Assembly: GCA_945903605.1 (NCBI GenBank)
Contig: CAMDOH010000015.1
Span: 1-44,156 of the forward strand
Length of the DNA stretch: 44,156 nucleotides
Reading direction: 5' to 3'
Origin: Akkermansia muciniphila
Lineage (GTDB): Bacteria > Verrucomicrobiota > Verrucomicrobiia > Limisphaerales > UBA1100
Positions 33,684-42,775 of the stretch are shown piece after piece. The notes under the pieces are model-generated. The model was given only the letters and a program-made list of their open reading frames with translations. It did not search any database and was not told the origin of the DNA. Numbering within the stretch: position 1 is the first letter of the stretch; each line of letters starts with the position of its first letter. The translations under genes and the position numbers were made by a program.

Positions 33684-34562
33684 ATGCCAGCAAATGATCC
33701 GACTGCTTCGAATGCGCCTGTATCGAAGCCGGCTGAGACGGAAAATGGAGAGGGTCAGCCGTTGAAGATTTATCTGCTCCCCAATCTGCTCACGGCGGGA
33801 AATCTGTTTTGCGGGTTTCTGGCTCTGACCAAAATTGTCGGGGCCGATCTCAGTAATGGCTATGTGGACATCAAGAATGCGTTGTTGCTGATTTTGTTGG
33901 CGTGTGTGTTTGACATGCTCGACGGCCGGGTGGCGCGATGGAGCGGGGGAGATAGCGCCTTCGGGCGCGAGTTTGATTCACTGGCGGATGTGGTTTCGTT
34001 CGGAGTGGTGCCTGCGTTTTTGGTGCACCGCATCGTGCTGAAGGAAGTTTTTGGACCGGAATCGGGGATCAGTATGTTTCAAGGTCATCCGGAGATCGGG
34101 TGGTTCATCTCGTCGATTTACCTGCTTTGTGGCGCATTTCGTCTGGCGCGGTTCAACTGTCTGGCGACGCAGCCTGATCCGAGCAACGGAAAGGAATTTA
34201 TCGGCTGCCCCATTCCCGTCGCCGCAGGCGCAGTGGCTTCGATCACGCTGTTCCTGATTTGGTGGGATGAGAAGGAGTTCAAACAGGGCAACTGGCGCTA
34301 CGCGTTGCCATTGTTGATGGTGTTTCTTTCTGTCCTGATGGTGAGCAAAGTCCGTTATCCAACGTTCAAGAAATTCGATTGGCGCGCGACGAGTTCGTTC
34401 AGCAAAGTGGTGATCATGGCGCTGGTGATCGGGTTTTTCTTCATCCTTTGGGAAAAAGCAGTGCCGGTGGTGATGCCGGTCATTTTCTTTTCGTACCTCA
34501 TTTACGGCTTTGTGAGGCCGTATATGACGAGGCAGATGCGGAGCGATTTTGAGGAAGACTAG
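33684..34562 (+). CDS. pssA: CDP-diacylglycerol--serine O-phosphatidyltransferase
   Basis: This membrane enzyme makes phosphatidylserine, the precursor of phosphatidylethanolamine. It has 292 residues from the ATG at 33684. About 35 polar residues precede YLLPNLLTAGNLFCGFLAL. The CDP-alcohol phosphatidyltransferase signature D-x2-DG-x2-AR-x8-G-x3-D-x3-D is complete, running from DMLDGRVAR to DSLADVVSFG. Several membrane helices follow, with the AFRLARFN motif of bacterial PssA between them. TATATT at 33667-33672 is a possible -10 element. The gene diverges from lpdA. Confidence 0.92.
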   Translation: MPANDPTASNAPVSKPAETENGEGQPLKIYLLPNLLTAGNLFCGFLALTKIVGADLSNGYVDIKNALLLILLACVFDMLDGRVARWSGGDSAFGREFDSLADVVSFGVVPAFLVHRIVLKEVFGPESGISMFQGHPEIGWFISSIYLLCGAFRLARFNCLATQPDPSNGKEFIGCPIPVAAGAVASITLFLIWWDEKEFKQGNWRYALPLLMVFLSVLMVSKVRYPTFKKFDWRATSSFSKVVIMALVIGFFFILWEKAVPVVMPVIFFSYLIYGFVRPYMTRQMRSDFEED

Positions 34563-34595
34563 TCGTTCACGCCATCGAGTCCGGGCGGACAGACT

Positions 34596-36335
34596 TTAAT
34601 CTTTCGAGGGATTCGCCTTCAGTTCAGCTCGGATGATCGATTGAAGTTTCTGTTCTTCAGCCTCGCGCCAGGCAAAGAGGGCGATGCGCTTTCCAAAATC
34701 GCGTTGACGATCGATGAATGCAGGCAATTCTTTGGCAGTCTTTTCCGCGCTGGGAGGCTGCTGCCGAGTTAAGTGAACGATGAATCCACCCGTGGCAGTT
34801 TCCGTGAAGGCAGCGACCTTGTTGGTCTGCTGGGTGCGTTGATTTTCAGCGAGCATGCTTTCGATGGCCTGTTGAATTTCGGCGAGGCTCGCGCGTGGGT
34901 CGATGCCTTCCAGTTGTCTCGTCGTAGAAGAAAACAAGGGGTTGGTGACGGAAGTGAATTTGAGAGTGGCGCAGGCATTACTAAAAGTCTGGCCTTTGGC
35001 GAGTGATGAAACAATGCCATCGCGTGCCGCCTGTCCCGCTTTGCGAGCGACTTCCTGTGCGCGTTCCTGAACGAAATCTTTTTTGAGCGTCTCTTTCTTC
35101 GCTACATCTAGCGACTCGAATCCCGGCAAGAAACCCAGTGTCTTTTTGTCGAAGGCGAGAAGGTAGAGTCCGTCTTGAGCAACGAGAGGCTCAGAAATCG
35201 GGGCGTTGGTGTTCAGTTCAAATGCTCTTGCGACGATTCGTGGCGGCAGGCTGTTGGTGGTGTCGGTTTGGGCGACTTCGATTCGTTTTACGATCAGTCC
35301 GGGATAATTTGTGCCGGATGCTGTTACAGCTTCTCTCAGAATCTGGGTCGGCAGCAGAGGTTTGCCTTCCGCATTGGTTTGCGGGCGGCTGTAAAGGGCG
35401 TTGGCAAAATCAATCATCGCCTTTTTGGTAGTGGGCTGGGCGGCGTTGTTGAGGAGCTGGGTTTTGATTTGCGATTTGGCTATTTCGGGCGCCAAGACAA
35501 TTCCGTTGGTGTCCTTAAAACTGTTGGTTCCATCCCGCTGGTACACGGCATCGACGATGTTGGTGATGTTGGCAATGCCCAGTTCGGCACGCGCGGCAAA
35601 GTTGGAGTAGGCGAATACAACGTAGTCCACACTCACGCGATCGGGTATGCGGTACGATGCGCCTTTGTTTGTGTAGAAGTTCGACAAGTCGGTGAAGTTG
35701 GTGACCGAGGCTGTGAAATTGCTCGTGGCGAAATGGATGGTTTCAGTGGTGAGTTCCTCGTTTTGCTGTCTGAAGAGGGGTTCGGCGGATTCGCGTGAGA
35801 CCATTCCACCGACAATGGCCTGCAAATCCGATAGTCGCTTGATCGCCAATTGGGATCTGAGGAAACGGTGCAGGTCGGCCTCGGTGAGTCCGGAGTTGGG
35901 GAGCATGCGGTTGACGAATTGTTCGTAGGCCTTGATCGAAAATTCCCCAGCCCGATCTTGGAAAATCTGAATGTTCCGGATTTCCTTTTCCAGCGCTTCA
36001 TCACTGATTTGGATGCCGTTGCGATTGGCCTGTTCCAATTGGGCCATTCGCATTCTCGCGTCAAACGTCACCCGGCTGATGTCATTGGTATTGTCGCCAT
36101 CGATATCGATGCCCGGCAATCTGTCGAATGAAGTAAATCCTCGCAGCACGTAACCGATCAGCACTTCTTGTTGCGCATTCGCCAACTCCGCAGGGATGCT
36201 TCTGCCGCCATCGCCGCGCCCGCGAAGGCCAAAAAGGTCCACGTTGGGCGTGAAATAAATCACGAAGCTGACAACAATCGCTATGATAATCAGGATCCAA
36301 AGCCAGCCCTGATGTTTGCGTACAGTTCCAATCAT
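34596..36335 (-). CDS. PpiD/SurA-like membrane-anchored chaperone
   Basis: About 579 residues from the ATG at 36335 (a longer start at 36386 is possible). The N-terminus is MIGTVRKHQGWLWILIIIAI, then a single membrane helix ending near IYFTP. The rest would be periplasmic. A SurA N-terminal-like chaperone region has VTFDARMRMAQLEQANRNGI, ALEKEIRN and DLHRFLRSQLAIKRL. The later region is rich in Asn and Thr; I cannot find a clear parvulin motif there, so prolyl isomerase activity is doubtful. It probably helps folding of exported or outer-membrane proteins. Confidence 0.78.
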   Translation of the reverse strand: MIGTVRKHQGWLWILIIIAIVVSFVIYFTPNVDLFGLRGRGDGGRSIPAELANAQQEVLIGYVLRGFTSFDRLPGIDIDGDNTNDISRVTFDARMRMAQLEQANRNGIQISDEALEKEIRNIQIFQDRAGEFSIKAYEQFVNRMLPNSGLTEADLHRFLRSQLAIKRLSDLQAIVGGMVSRESAEPLFRQQNEELTTETIHFATSNFTASVTNFTDLSNFYTNKGASYRIPDRVSVDYVVFAYSNFAARAELGIANITNIVDAVYQRDGTNSFKDTNGIVLAPEIAKSQIKTQLLNNAAQPTTKKAMIDFANALYSRPQTNAEGKPLLPTQILREAVTASGTNYPGLIVKRIEVAQTDTTNSLPPRIVARAFELNTNAPISEPLVAQDGLYLLAFDKKTLGFLPGFESLDVAKKETLKKDFVQERAQEVARKAGQAARDGIVSSLAKGQTFSNACATLKFTSVTNPLFSSTTRQLEGIDPRASLAEIQQAIESMLAENQRTQQTNKVAAFTETATGGFIVHLTRQQPPSAEKTAKELPAFIDRQRDFGKRIALFAWREAEEQKLQSIIRAELKANPSKD

Positions 36336-36433
36336 AATTGATTTAGTAGGGCGGCGAAAGTAACCGCTCGCTTTGGTGGTGGTCAAACGAAAACCCTGCG
36401 CTGGGAATGGCCTTTACAATCCCAGCAACGATT

Positions 36434-36440
36434 GGAGAGG
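36434..36440 (+). promoter_or_regulatory. Ribosome binding site of the small lipoprotein gene
   Basis: GGAGAGG ends 9 bases before the ATG at 36450. The ATG at 36441 would leave no spacer, so 36450 is chosen, which also gives a clean lipoprotein signal. Confidence 0.6.
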
Positions 36441-36449
36441 ATGGCCGCG

Positions 36450-36824
36450 ATGAAACGGGTTCTCCTTGCCATTCTTGTCGCCGTGTCCGCGATCGGTTGC
36501 GTGACGTACAATCTTTCCAATCTCACCCTGCGCGAGCACCCGCGCACACCGACCGGCCTGTACCCCGTGGAATTGATTTGGGAATCCAACGAGCAGGCGC
36601 TGCGTCACGAATCCATCAAGCCCATCGTCATCATCGGCACAAATGTTTACACGATGCAGAAGACTCTCTTGATGAAAAACCGGTGGGAGGCACTGATCCC
36701 CGCCGATAAAACCGTCACCAATCTTTACTACCGCATCCGGGTGAACTGGCAGTACAACACGATTCCCTATCCGGAAAACAACAGCCAGATGTCCCCGCAA
36801 TATCAGCTCCGTATTCGCGATTAA
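36450..36824 (+). CDS. Small putative lipoprotein
   Basis: This 124-residue protein starts with MKRVLLAILVAVSAIGC, a lipoprotein signal with Cys17 as the lipidation site. The mature part (about 108 residues) contains LYPVELIWESNEQ, IVIIGTNVYTMQKTLLMKNRWE and TNLYYRIRVNWQYNT. This suggests a compact beta-rich domain. No family is recognised. Its stop overlaps by 4 bases the stop of the convergent pseudouridine synthase gene. It diverges from the PpiD-like chaperone gene across about 114 bases. Confidence 0.72.
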   Translation: MKRVLLAILVAVSAIGCVTYNLSNLTLREHPRTPTGLYPVELIWESNEQALRHESIKPIVIIGTNVYTMQKTLLMKNRWEALIPADKTVTNLYYRIRVNWQYNTIPYPENNSQMSPQYQLRIRD

Positions 36825-37651
36825 ACAGTTGGTCCGCCTCGCGAATACTTCCGCAAATATTTCAGCCCCACCAAGAAATCCTTCGGCAGCGGCGACTCGA
36901 TGCAAAGTTCCGCGCCCGTGACCGGATGTTTCACGCGCAGCGATTCCACATGCAGCGCCAGCCGACGGATGAGCGGTTGTTCCGGTGAGTTGGGCTTCTC
37001 GCGGTAACTATGTTTCAAACTCGAAAGGTATAAATGGGAGCCGCCATAAAGCGTATCGCCCACGATGGGTAACCCCACATGTTTCAAGTGCGCGCGGATC
37101 TGGTGCGGCCTCGACGTCAACGGAATCACGCGGATCAAGCAATAGCCCGGTAGCAATTCATAAACCTCATAATTCGTGATGGCCTTCTTGCCCAACCTCG
37201 AATTCACCATTTGCAATTCTGGTCGCAGGGGATGCGGCACCAGCCCAGAATCGACCGTGTTCTTCATCACCTCCGGTTGTCCGCTGGACAACGCCGTGTA
37301 AGTGATGTGCGGATTCTGCTGGCCAAATTGGTTGCAGAGATGAACCAGCGCCGCTTTGTTTTTCGCCAGCAACAGAACACCCGATGCCTCAGCATCCAGC
37401 CGGTGCGTGGTGACAAGATAACGAATATCGCGCTTCGTTGCCCACTTCGCGCCGCTGACAATTCCTTGATGCAGTAGTTCCGAAACGTTTGGACGCTTCC
37501 GGTCGAATCGATCTGGTGTGGCCGGCAGTCCAGCAGGTTTGTCCAAGGCCAACAAATGTTCATCCTCGAACAACACGGGGACTTCCCAGAAACGCTCTGC
37601 GTCGCGAGCGGAAAACTTGATCACTGGCAGTGGTGAGATAATCGATGTCAT
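36821..37651 (-). CDS. RluA-family pseudouridine synthase
   Basis: This 276-residue enzyme isomerises uridine in rRNA or tRNA. FEDEHLLALDKPAGLPATPD is the family N-terminus. The catalytic aspartate is Asp86 in HRLDAEASGVLLLAKN, where the usual Thr of RLDxxTSG is Ala89. LTSRPHQIRAHLKHVGLPIVGDTLYGG is the conserved RNA-binding and core region. No S4 domain is seen, so it is closer to RluA/TruC-like forms than RluC/RluD. Its start lies one base after the stop of the HupE-like gene, so the two are cotranscribed. Confidence 0.86.
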   Translation of the reverse strand: MTSIISPLPVIKFSARDAERFWEVPVLFEDEHLLALDKPAGLPATPDRFDRKRPNVSELLHQGIVSGAKWATKRDIRYLVTTHRLDAEASGVLLLAKNKAALVHLCNQFGQQNPHITYTALSSGQPEVMKNTVDSGLVPHPLRPELQMVNSRLGKKAITNYEVYELLPGYCLIRVIPLTSRPHQIRAHLKHVGLPIVGDTLYGGSHLYLSSLKHSYREKPNSPEQPLIRRLALHVESLRVKHPVTGAELCIESPLPKDFLVGLKYLRKYSRGGPTV

Positions 37652-37652
37652 G

Positions 37653-38837
37653 TCAGCCCTTCAACAACGGCGTTCCATCAGCAGTGAGCCAGAACCGCTC
37701 CACCGTCCAGTACAAAGCAAGGATCACCACGCAGAGCGACCCCACTCGCAACACTCCCACTTGGTAAAATGATGTATTTCGCATTAGATACGCCAGCGGG
37801 AAAATGACGGCCACCACAGCAAGTTGTCCCGCCTCCACACCGCAATTAAATCCCGCCAGACTCGAAACAAGTTCAGTACCCGACAGCTCGATTCCGCCAA
37901 GCGCACTTGCAAAACCAAAACCGTGAACGAGGCCGAATCCAAACGCTGCCATCCATTTTTGGTCGCTGAGGATCGGCCAGATGTTGTTCAGCGCCGCGAC
38001 CGCCACCGACACCGCGATGATTCCTTCCGTCAATCGCGTCGGCACACGCACCCAGCCCATCGCAGTCAATGTCAGCGTCACCGAATGCGCGAGTGTGAAC
38101 GCTGTGACGATTTTCACCACTTCGATCAATGCCGGACGAAACGAATCCACTGGCTTCCAAGTTTCATTGTCCCGCCGCAGCACAGCCGGAAACAAAAGCG
38201 CCAACAGAAAAAGCAAATGATCCCAGCCCGTCCACATGTGATGAACGCCTTCGCGTCCGAACGCGATAAAGCCAGCGAACCAAGATTGCCTGCGCAGTTT
38301 GAAACTATGTTGCGGATAAGCGGGACCAAAGATGGTCGTCAAAACCAAAGGTGGCTTGCCTGATTCGAGTTCCACTGAGAGACGACAAATGCCGCGGTGC
38401 AACAAATCATGCGTCGCGAACAATTGGTAATGCGCGTCAATCTGATCGGGGGTTCCCAACCCTTCCGCAGTGAAAATCTGGACACTGTAAATTCCATCTT
38501 CGTGCGCTTCGTACTTTGTTTCCTTCGGCACCATTCGCGCGGTGAACGGGCCGGAGCGCAGCGTGAGATTGGTCAGAATGAAGTTCGATATGGCAGGTTC
38601 GTGCACGCGCAACTCGTCCCAAGTCACCGTTCCATCTTTGTTGTTATCCATCGGCAACACTTGGTCGAGATCCTGCAACGCGACATCCCATCGGCCCTCC
38701 ACGACACCGCGTTTGACCGTGAGGCTCAGATAACTATCGCGCGTCTTGTGTGCCTGCACCGTGCCTGTGAAAAATAAAATGGCGCACGCGATGGCCAGCG
38801 ATCGGCCCCAGTCAGAAAATGTCACGCGCCTTTGCAC
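37653..38837 (-). CDS. HupE/UreJ_2-like membrane protein with an EF-hand-like loop
   Basis: This 394-residue protein has a signal peptide (IACAILFFTGTVQA), an extracytoplasmic domain to about residue 190 and then several helices. GREGVHHMWTGWDHLLFLLALL and FGFGLVHGFGFASALG are the His-rich motifs of HupE/UreJ_2 proteins, a family linked to nickel or other metal uptake. The N-terminal domain holds an EF-hand-type loop, DNNKDGTVTWDE (residues 64-75), with acidic or Asn ligands at positions 1, 3, 5 and 12. The start is GTG. No hydrogenase or urease genes are near, so the transported substrate is open. Confidence 0.8.
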   Translation of the reverse strand: MQRRVTFSDWGRSLAIACAILFFTGTVQAHKTRDSYLSLTVKRGVVEGRWDVALQDLDQVLPMDNNKDGTVTWDELRVHEPAISNFILTNLTLRSGPFTARMVPKETKYEAHEDGIYSVQIFTAEGLGTPDQIDAHYQLFATHDLLHRGICRLSVELESGKPPLVLTTIFGPAYPQHSFKLRRQSWFAGFIAFGREGVHHMWTGWDHLLFLLALLFPAVLRRDNETWKPVDSFRPALIEVVKIVTAFTLAHSVTLTLTAMGWVRVPTRLTEGIIAVSVAVAALNNIWPILSDQKWMAAFGFGLVHGFGFASALGGIELSGTELVSSLAGFNCGVEAGQLAVVAVIFPLAYLMRNTSFYQVGVLRVGSLCVVILALYWTVERFWLTADGTPLLKG

Positions 38838-38975
38838 GAGCTGATTTCAACAGGCCACACTCGCCTGTCAACCTGCACGGCCGTTTTTGTGTGAGCAAAT
38901 TCGGCTCGCATCGCGACTCGGAACACCTCTAAACCTTCCGAGCGCGCGAAACCAAACGGCCGCGACAGCAGCGAC

Positions 38976-39215
38976 ATGAAAGCCAAAATCGTCATCACTC
39001 CCAAAAAGGCAGTCCTGGATCCACAGGGCAAGTCTGTCCAAAACGCCCTCGAGCACATGGGCTACATCGGCGTCGGCGCGGTCCATGTCGGCAAGTACAT
39101 CGAGGTGGAGTTGAGTGGCACGGACAAGGAAGCGGCGCACAAACAGATCGACGATGCCTGTCATAAGATTCTCAGCAACCCCGTGATTGAGGATTATCGT
39201 TTCGAGATCGAATGA
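38976..39215 (+). CDS. purS: Phosphoribosylformylglycinamidine synthase, PurS subunit
   Basis: This 79-residue protein matches PurS in size and sequence: KAKIVITPKKAVLDPQGKSV at the start, ALEHMGY, VGKYIEVELSG, and a C-terminal helix with DDACHKILSNPVIEDYRFEI. PurS bridges PurL and PurQ in the split form of the enzyme for the fourth step of purine synthesis. Its stop overlaps the purQ start (ATGA). No clear ribosome binding site precedes it. Confidence 0.93.
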   Translation: MKAKIVITPKKAVLDPQGKSVQNALEHMGYIGVGAVHVGKYIEVELSGTDKEAAHKQIDDACHKILSNPVIEDYRFEIE

Positions 39216-39922
39216 ATTTCGCCGTCCTCCAATTTCCCGCTTCGAACTGCGATCAGGACGCCGTCCACGTTCTCCAAAATGTGCTCGGCCATTCCGCGCG
39301 GCTGCTCTGGCACAAAGAGACGACGCTCGGCGACGTGGATGCCGTGCTCGTGCCCGGCGGTTTTAGTTACGGCGATTATCTTCGCACCGGCGCCATCGCG
39401 CGCTTCAGTCCCGTGATGCAGGCCGTGAAACAATTCGCCGATAATGGCGGTCACGTGCTCGGCATTTGCAACGGATTCCAGATTCTTTGCGAAGCGCATC
39501 TTTTGCCCGGCGCGCTGGTGCGCAATCGCTCGCTCCAATTCCGTTGCGAGACGATTCATCTCAAGACCGCCACGACAGGCTCGGCCTTCACGAACAAGAT
39601 TCCCGCTGACAAAGTGCTGCGCGTACCGGTTGCCCACGGCGATGGTTGCTATTTTGCGGACGAAGAGACGCTGATAAAGTTGCAGGCTAATCAGCAAGTC
39701 CTCTGGCAATACTGCGATGCCAGCGGTGCGTTGACCGATGCGGCGAACCCGAACGGCTCGCTTTTGAACATCGCTGGCATCTGCAACGAACGCGGCAATG
39801 TGGCCGGACTCATGCCGCATCCCGAGCGCGCCAGCGAGTCGCTACTCGGCAGCACGGATGGCCGGTTGATTTTCGAGAGCCTCATCCACGCGTTGGAATC
39901 CAAGCCAGCCAAGGCTGCTTAG
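39212..39922 (+). CDS. purQ: Phosphoribosylformylglycinamidine synthase, glutaminase subunit PurQ
   Basis: This 236-residue class I glutamine amidotransferase frees ammonia from glutamine for the PurL subunit. [17 protein letters not shown] is the oxyanion region. The nucleophile is Cys86 in [12 protein letters not shown]. The His-Glu pair is His203 and Glu205 in [20 protein letters not shown] is a PurQ-specific segment. It overlaps purS by 4 bases. No purL follows; the next gene runs toward it. Confidence 0.95.
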   Translation: MNFAVLQFPASNCDQDAVHVLQNVLGHSARLLWHKETTLGDVDAVLVPGGFSYGDYLRTGAIARFSPVMQAVKQFADNGGHVLGICNGFQILCEAHLLPGALVRNRSLQFRCETIHLKTATTGSAFTNKIPADKVLRVPVAHGDGCYFADEETLIKLQANQQVLWQYCDASGALTDAANPNGSLLNIAGICNERGNVAGLMPHPERASESLLGSTDGRLIFESLIHALESKPAKAA

Positions 39923-39927
39923 TGTTG

Positions 39928-39948
39928 CCCGCGCATCTTCGATGCGGG
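39928..39948. terminator. Hairpin between convergent genes
   Basis: CCCGC and ATC, with a 2-base GC bulge between them, can pair with GATGCGGG across a short TTC loop. It fills the 33-base gap between purQ and the convergent MBL-fold gene. No T-tract is seen on either side, so a terminator role is only plausible. Confidence 0.35.
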
Positions 39949-39955
39949 AATTCGC

Positions 39956-41914
39956 TCAAGGCTGGATCTCAACCACGAAGTCGAACAACTCGCCGTAGCG
40001 TTTGCCGTCGCGGGTGATGTCCAGACCGATGATGTGGACGCCCGGCTTGGCTGCAGCCGTCGCGCGGATTCGGATGGGAAAGGGTTTTCGTTCTTCGCTG
40101 GTCAGTCTGCCTTCGATCACGGACGGTTCGGCCACCAGTCCGGACGGCGTGTGGATTTCGATGCGGTGAGTCTGCACGCGCGTCGAAAAGTTTCGGACAT
40201 GCGTCGCGATCTCGATGCTTTCGCCTTTGCGTAATGTGGAGCGATACGGCTGGGCGCGCACCCAGAATGGGTCGAACCAATAGCGGTAATCTTCCTGAGA
40301 GCTTAGCGTGCGAAAGGCATCGCGCATGTCGTAGGACCAAATGCGGTAGCGCTCGATGAACTTCTCCGGCTTATTCATCACATACGAGTGGCCGCCGAGC
40401 AGCATGTCCGGCTTGAGTCGCTTGAGGAATTCCGCTCCGTAAATGTAGCCTTCTTCGAGGACGGCGCTGTTGTGGGCGACCATCGCTTCATGGCCGTTTT
40501 GTTTCGGGTCATCTGGATCGCCGAAAATATTATCGCCGGTGAAAGCCACTTTCTTGCCGTCGATCACTCCGTTCACGCAGAGCGCGAATTCCGTCTGGCC
40601 GGGCATCCAATCGATGTTGAATTTGAAACCCTCCCAATTGAGCACTTCTCCCGACTTGAACAGCCGATCGAATCGCACACTGTCCACGCCGATCCCATAC
40701 GATTGGATGGGCGCGCAATAGTCGAACCATTCCGGGTGCTCGCACACGGGGCCCATGCGATCGAGCGCCCAAAGTTTCGCTCCATGTTTCTCGCGCAGAT
40801 AGGGGCCTTGAAGAAAATGGTCGCCGTGCATGTGTGTGGGAATCATCGCATCGACCTGTTTCAAACCGAGGTGTTGCTTCATGCCGGCCAGTGCCGTGTC
40901 GAGCACATTGGTTTGCAACAGGCCACAATCTATCGCCAGCGCGCGGCCGCTATCAGCCACGATGAGATAGAAGTTAGGGAAGAAACCCGGCCCACGAAAT
41001 TTATACAAGTGTGGCGAGACCTGCCAAACATGCGGCACGACGGTGGGACGCGAGACCCGATCCTGCACCGCGCCAGCGAAAGTGGAAACTGGATAGCCGC
41101 GCACATACAACCGTTCGAATTTGTAAATCTTCTCTTGGAATTCGCCCAGCAACTTTGCCGGTTCACGGATAGCCGCGCCATGAGCTGGCAACATCCACGC
41201 CGGATCGTAGCCCTGCACTTGCGCAGCGGAATTGGCCAGCGCCCAAACTCCTGCCGCGAATCCATAATCCCACTCCGAGTCGAACCAGGTGTTCAGCTTC
41301 GCGCCTTCTAACATCAAGTCGCCGGTGAATCCCAGCCAGCGCCCGCCTTGCTTGAGCATATACGACATTCCACCGGGACTATTGCCGCGCGTGCTCACGC
41401 ACCACAGCTCGTGCCCGCGCCACTGGAATGTGTCCATGGTTTTGAATGTCTGATCCAACGGGATGGGCTGGATTGGCGGGCGAACATAACTGGTGCCGTG
41501 AATGGTGAAGGCATCGCCCAATCGCACCTTCATCTTGCGAAAGTCAGTGGGCTTCTCGAAGAGAGCGCGCTCGAAATCGGGTGCAGCCACTTTCGCGTTC
41601 CATTTCGACAGCCGAGGAAACCCCTGACACAACTCGCGATGATGACTGGTGAAGAGCACCCACTCGACACGCTTGATGCCCAACTCGCCAAGATGATCGA
41701 GCACGCTGCCATCGCCGAGGTCAATCAAGAGTGCCGAATCACCTTCGCGGATGACGTGCACATTGCAGGTGTCCGTCCAAACGAAAACATTGGGGTGCAG
41801 TTTGGCGTCCGGCTGACGAAATCCGCTCTTGGCAGGCAACAGAGAATCTGCGGCGTGTATCGTACCGCAAACAAATCCGATCGCGCCGATTAACCAGCCG
41901 ATGTGCCGGTTCAT
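39956..41914 (-). CDS. Exported protein with two metallo-beta-lactamase-fold domains
   Basis: This 652-residue protein has a signal peptide (IGAIGFVCGTIHA) and two successive MBL-fold domains, about residues 40-250 and 295-520. The second keeps HMHGDH (361-366), GD (461) and a late His (509), but has Gln440 where the third metal histidine is expected. The first is degenerate: SHHRE at 90-94 in place of HxHxD, and Asn178 in place of the later His. A C-terminal beta-domain (about 545-652) resembles an Ig/NEW3-like module. The substrate is unknown. It follows directly, with no gap, the gene for a secreted SGNH-like protein. Confidence 0.82.
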   Translation of the reverse strand: MNRHIGWLIGAIGFVCGTIHAADSLLPAKSGFRQPDAKLHPNVFVWTDTCNVHVIREGDSALLIDLGDGSVLDHLGELGIKRVEWVLFTSHHRELCQGFPRLSKWNAKVAAPDFERALFEKPTDFRKMKVRLGDAFTIHGTSYVRPPIQPIPLDQTFKTMDTFQWRGHELWCVSTRGNSPGGMSYMLKQGGRWLGFTGDLMLEGAKLNTWFDSEWDYGFAAGVWALANSAAQVQGYDPAWMLPAHGAAIREPAKLLGEFQEKIYKFERLYVRGYPVSTFAGAVQDRVSRPTVVPHVWQVSPHLYKFRGPGFFPNFYLIVADSGRALAIDCGLLQTNVLDTALAGMKQHLGLKQVDAMIPTHMHGDHFLQGPYLREKHGAKLWALDRMGPVCEHPEWFDYCAPIQSYGIGVDSVRFDRLFKSGEVLNWEGFKFNIDWMPGQTEFALCVNGVIDGKKVAFTGDNIFGDPDDPKQNGHEAMVAHNSAVLEEGYIYGAEFLKRLKPDMLLGGHSYVMNKPEKFIERYRIWSYDMRDAFRTLSSQEDYRYWFDPFWVRAQPYRSTLRKGESIEIATHVRNFSTRVQTHRIEIHTPSGLVAEPSVIEGRLTSEERKPFPIRIRATAAAKPGVHIIGLDITRDGKRYGELFDFVVEIQP

Positions 41915-42775
41915 TTACTGTTGCACGGGGGCTTTCACGCCGGAGTGCGGATAGGCGATGACGGTTTCCCAGGCTATCTTTTGCAGGAGCGGTTTGAGTT
42001 CGGGGCTGATCTTGTCCAGCGCCGGCTCGCTATCCTTCAATCCCATGGGCGACACGCCGTAGATGCAGGCGAAGTTGCAGTAGGTGGCGAGTGCCAGAAC
42101 GGGCGCTTTGCCGTGGCCGATCTGGTCGGTGAAAAGGTCGGTCTGCTTCGTCAATCCAGGCGCTTTGCCCGCCGCAATGAGTTCGCGCAGCTTCATCACC
42201 GCATCGCCCACGGGCACGATGTGGACGGCATCGCGGCCCACTTTTTTATTGAGCGCGCCCACTTGCGCCTCGATCAATTCGCGCCAGCGCTTGTTGGCGA
42301 CGCGCACTTTATCCAGCGGCCGCGTGTCGCGATCCTCATTCTTAACGACCTTTTCGTCGCCCACCCAGCCGTCCCACGGCGTCCACGAATGTTGCACGAG
42401 CGCGCGCAACTTCGCGTTGTGTTTCACACCCAGCTCCACGTATTGGTCGATGCCTTCATCGGGCATATACACATGGGGCGACATCGTGAGCACATCCACC
42501 GTACCGGCGACGAGCGCGGCCTTGGCCTCGTTTTTGTCTTCCGGCAGATACCAGTGCTGGATGACTTTCGAGCCGCCAATCATCTGCGAACCCGCGAGCG
42601 TGTGACCCTCGATGCCGGCGGCCTTGGCCAGCGGCGCGAACCGGGGCGCAACAAAGATGTGGAAACTGTGCGCGGTGACAAACACGCGCTGACCAGCGGG
42701 CGCAGGTTTCGTTTCAGCGGCAAAACCGGCCATCGCGAACGCGGCCAGAACAAGGAGGAAGCGGAATGGTTTCAT
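41915..42775 (-). CDS. Secreted SGNH-like protein of unknown function
   Basis: This 286-residue protein starts MKPFRFLLVLAAFAMAGFAA, a signal peptide. VFVTAHSFHIFVAPRFAPLA could hold the block-I nucleophile region of an SGNH-type hydrolase, though the usual GDS is replaced by AHSFH. HTLAGSQMIGGSKVIQHWYLP, VDVLTMSPHVYMPDEGIDQY and DQIGHGKAPVLALATYCNFA follow, the last with a possible block-V histidine. I know related secreted proteins from Verrucomicrobia and Planctomycetes but not their role. It is directly followed by the tandem MBL gene. Confidence 0.65.
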   Translation of the reverse strand: MKPFRFLLVLAAFAMAGFAAETKPAPAGQRVFVTAHSFHIFVAPRFAPLAKAAGIEGHTLAGSQMIGGSKVIQHWYLPEDKNEAKAALVAGTVDVLTMSPHVYMPDEGIDQYVELGVKHNAKLRALVQHSWTPWDGWVGDEKVVKNEDRDTRPLDKVRVANKRWRELIEAQVGALNKKVGRDAVHIVPVGDAVMKLRELIAAGKAPGLTKQTDLFTDQIGHGKAPVLALATYCNFACIYGVSPMGLKDSEPALDKISPELKPLLQKIAWETVIAYPHSGVKAPVQQ

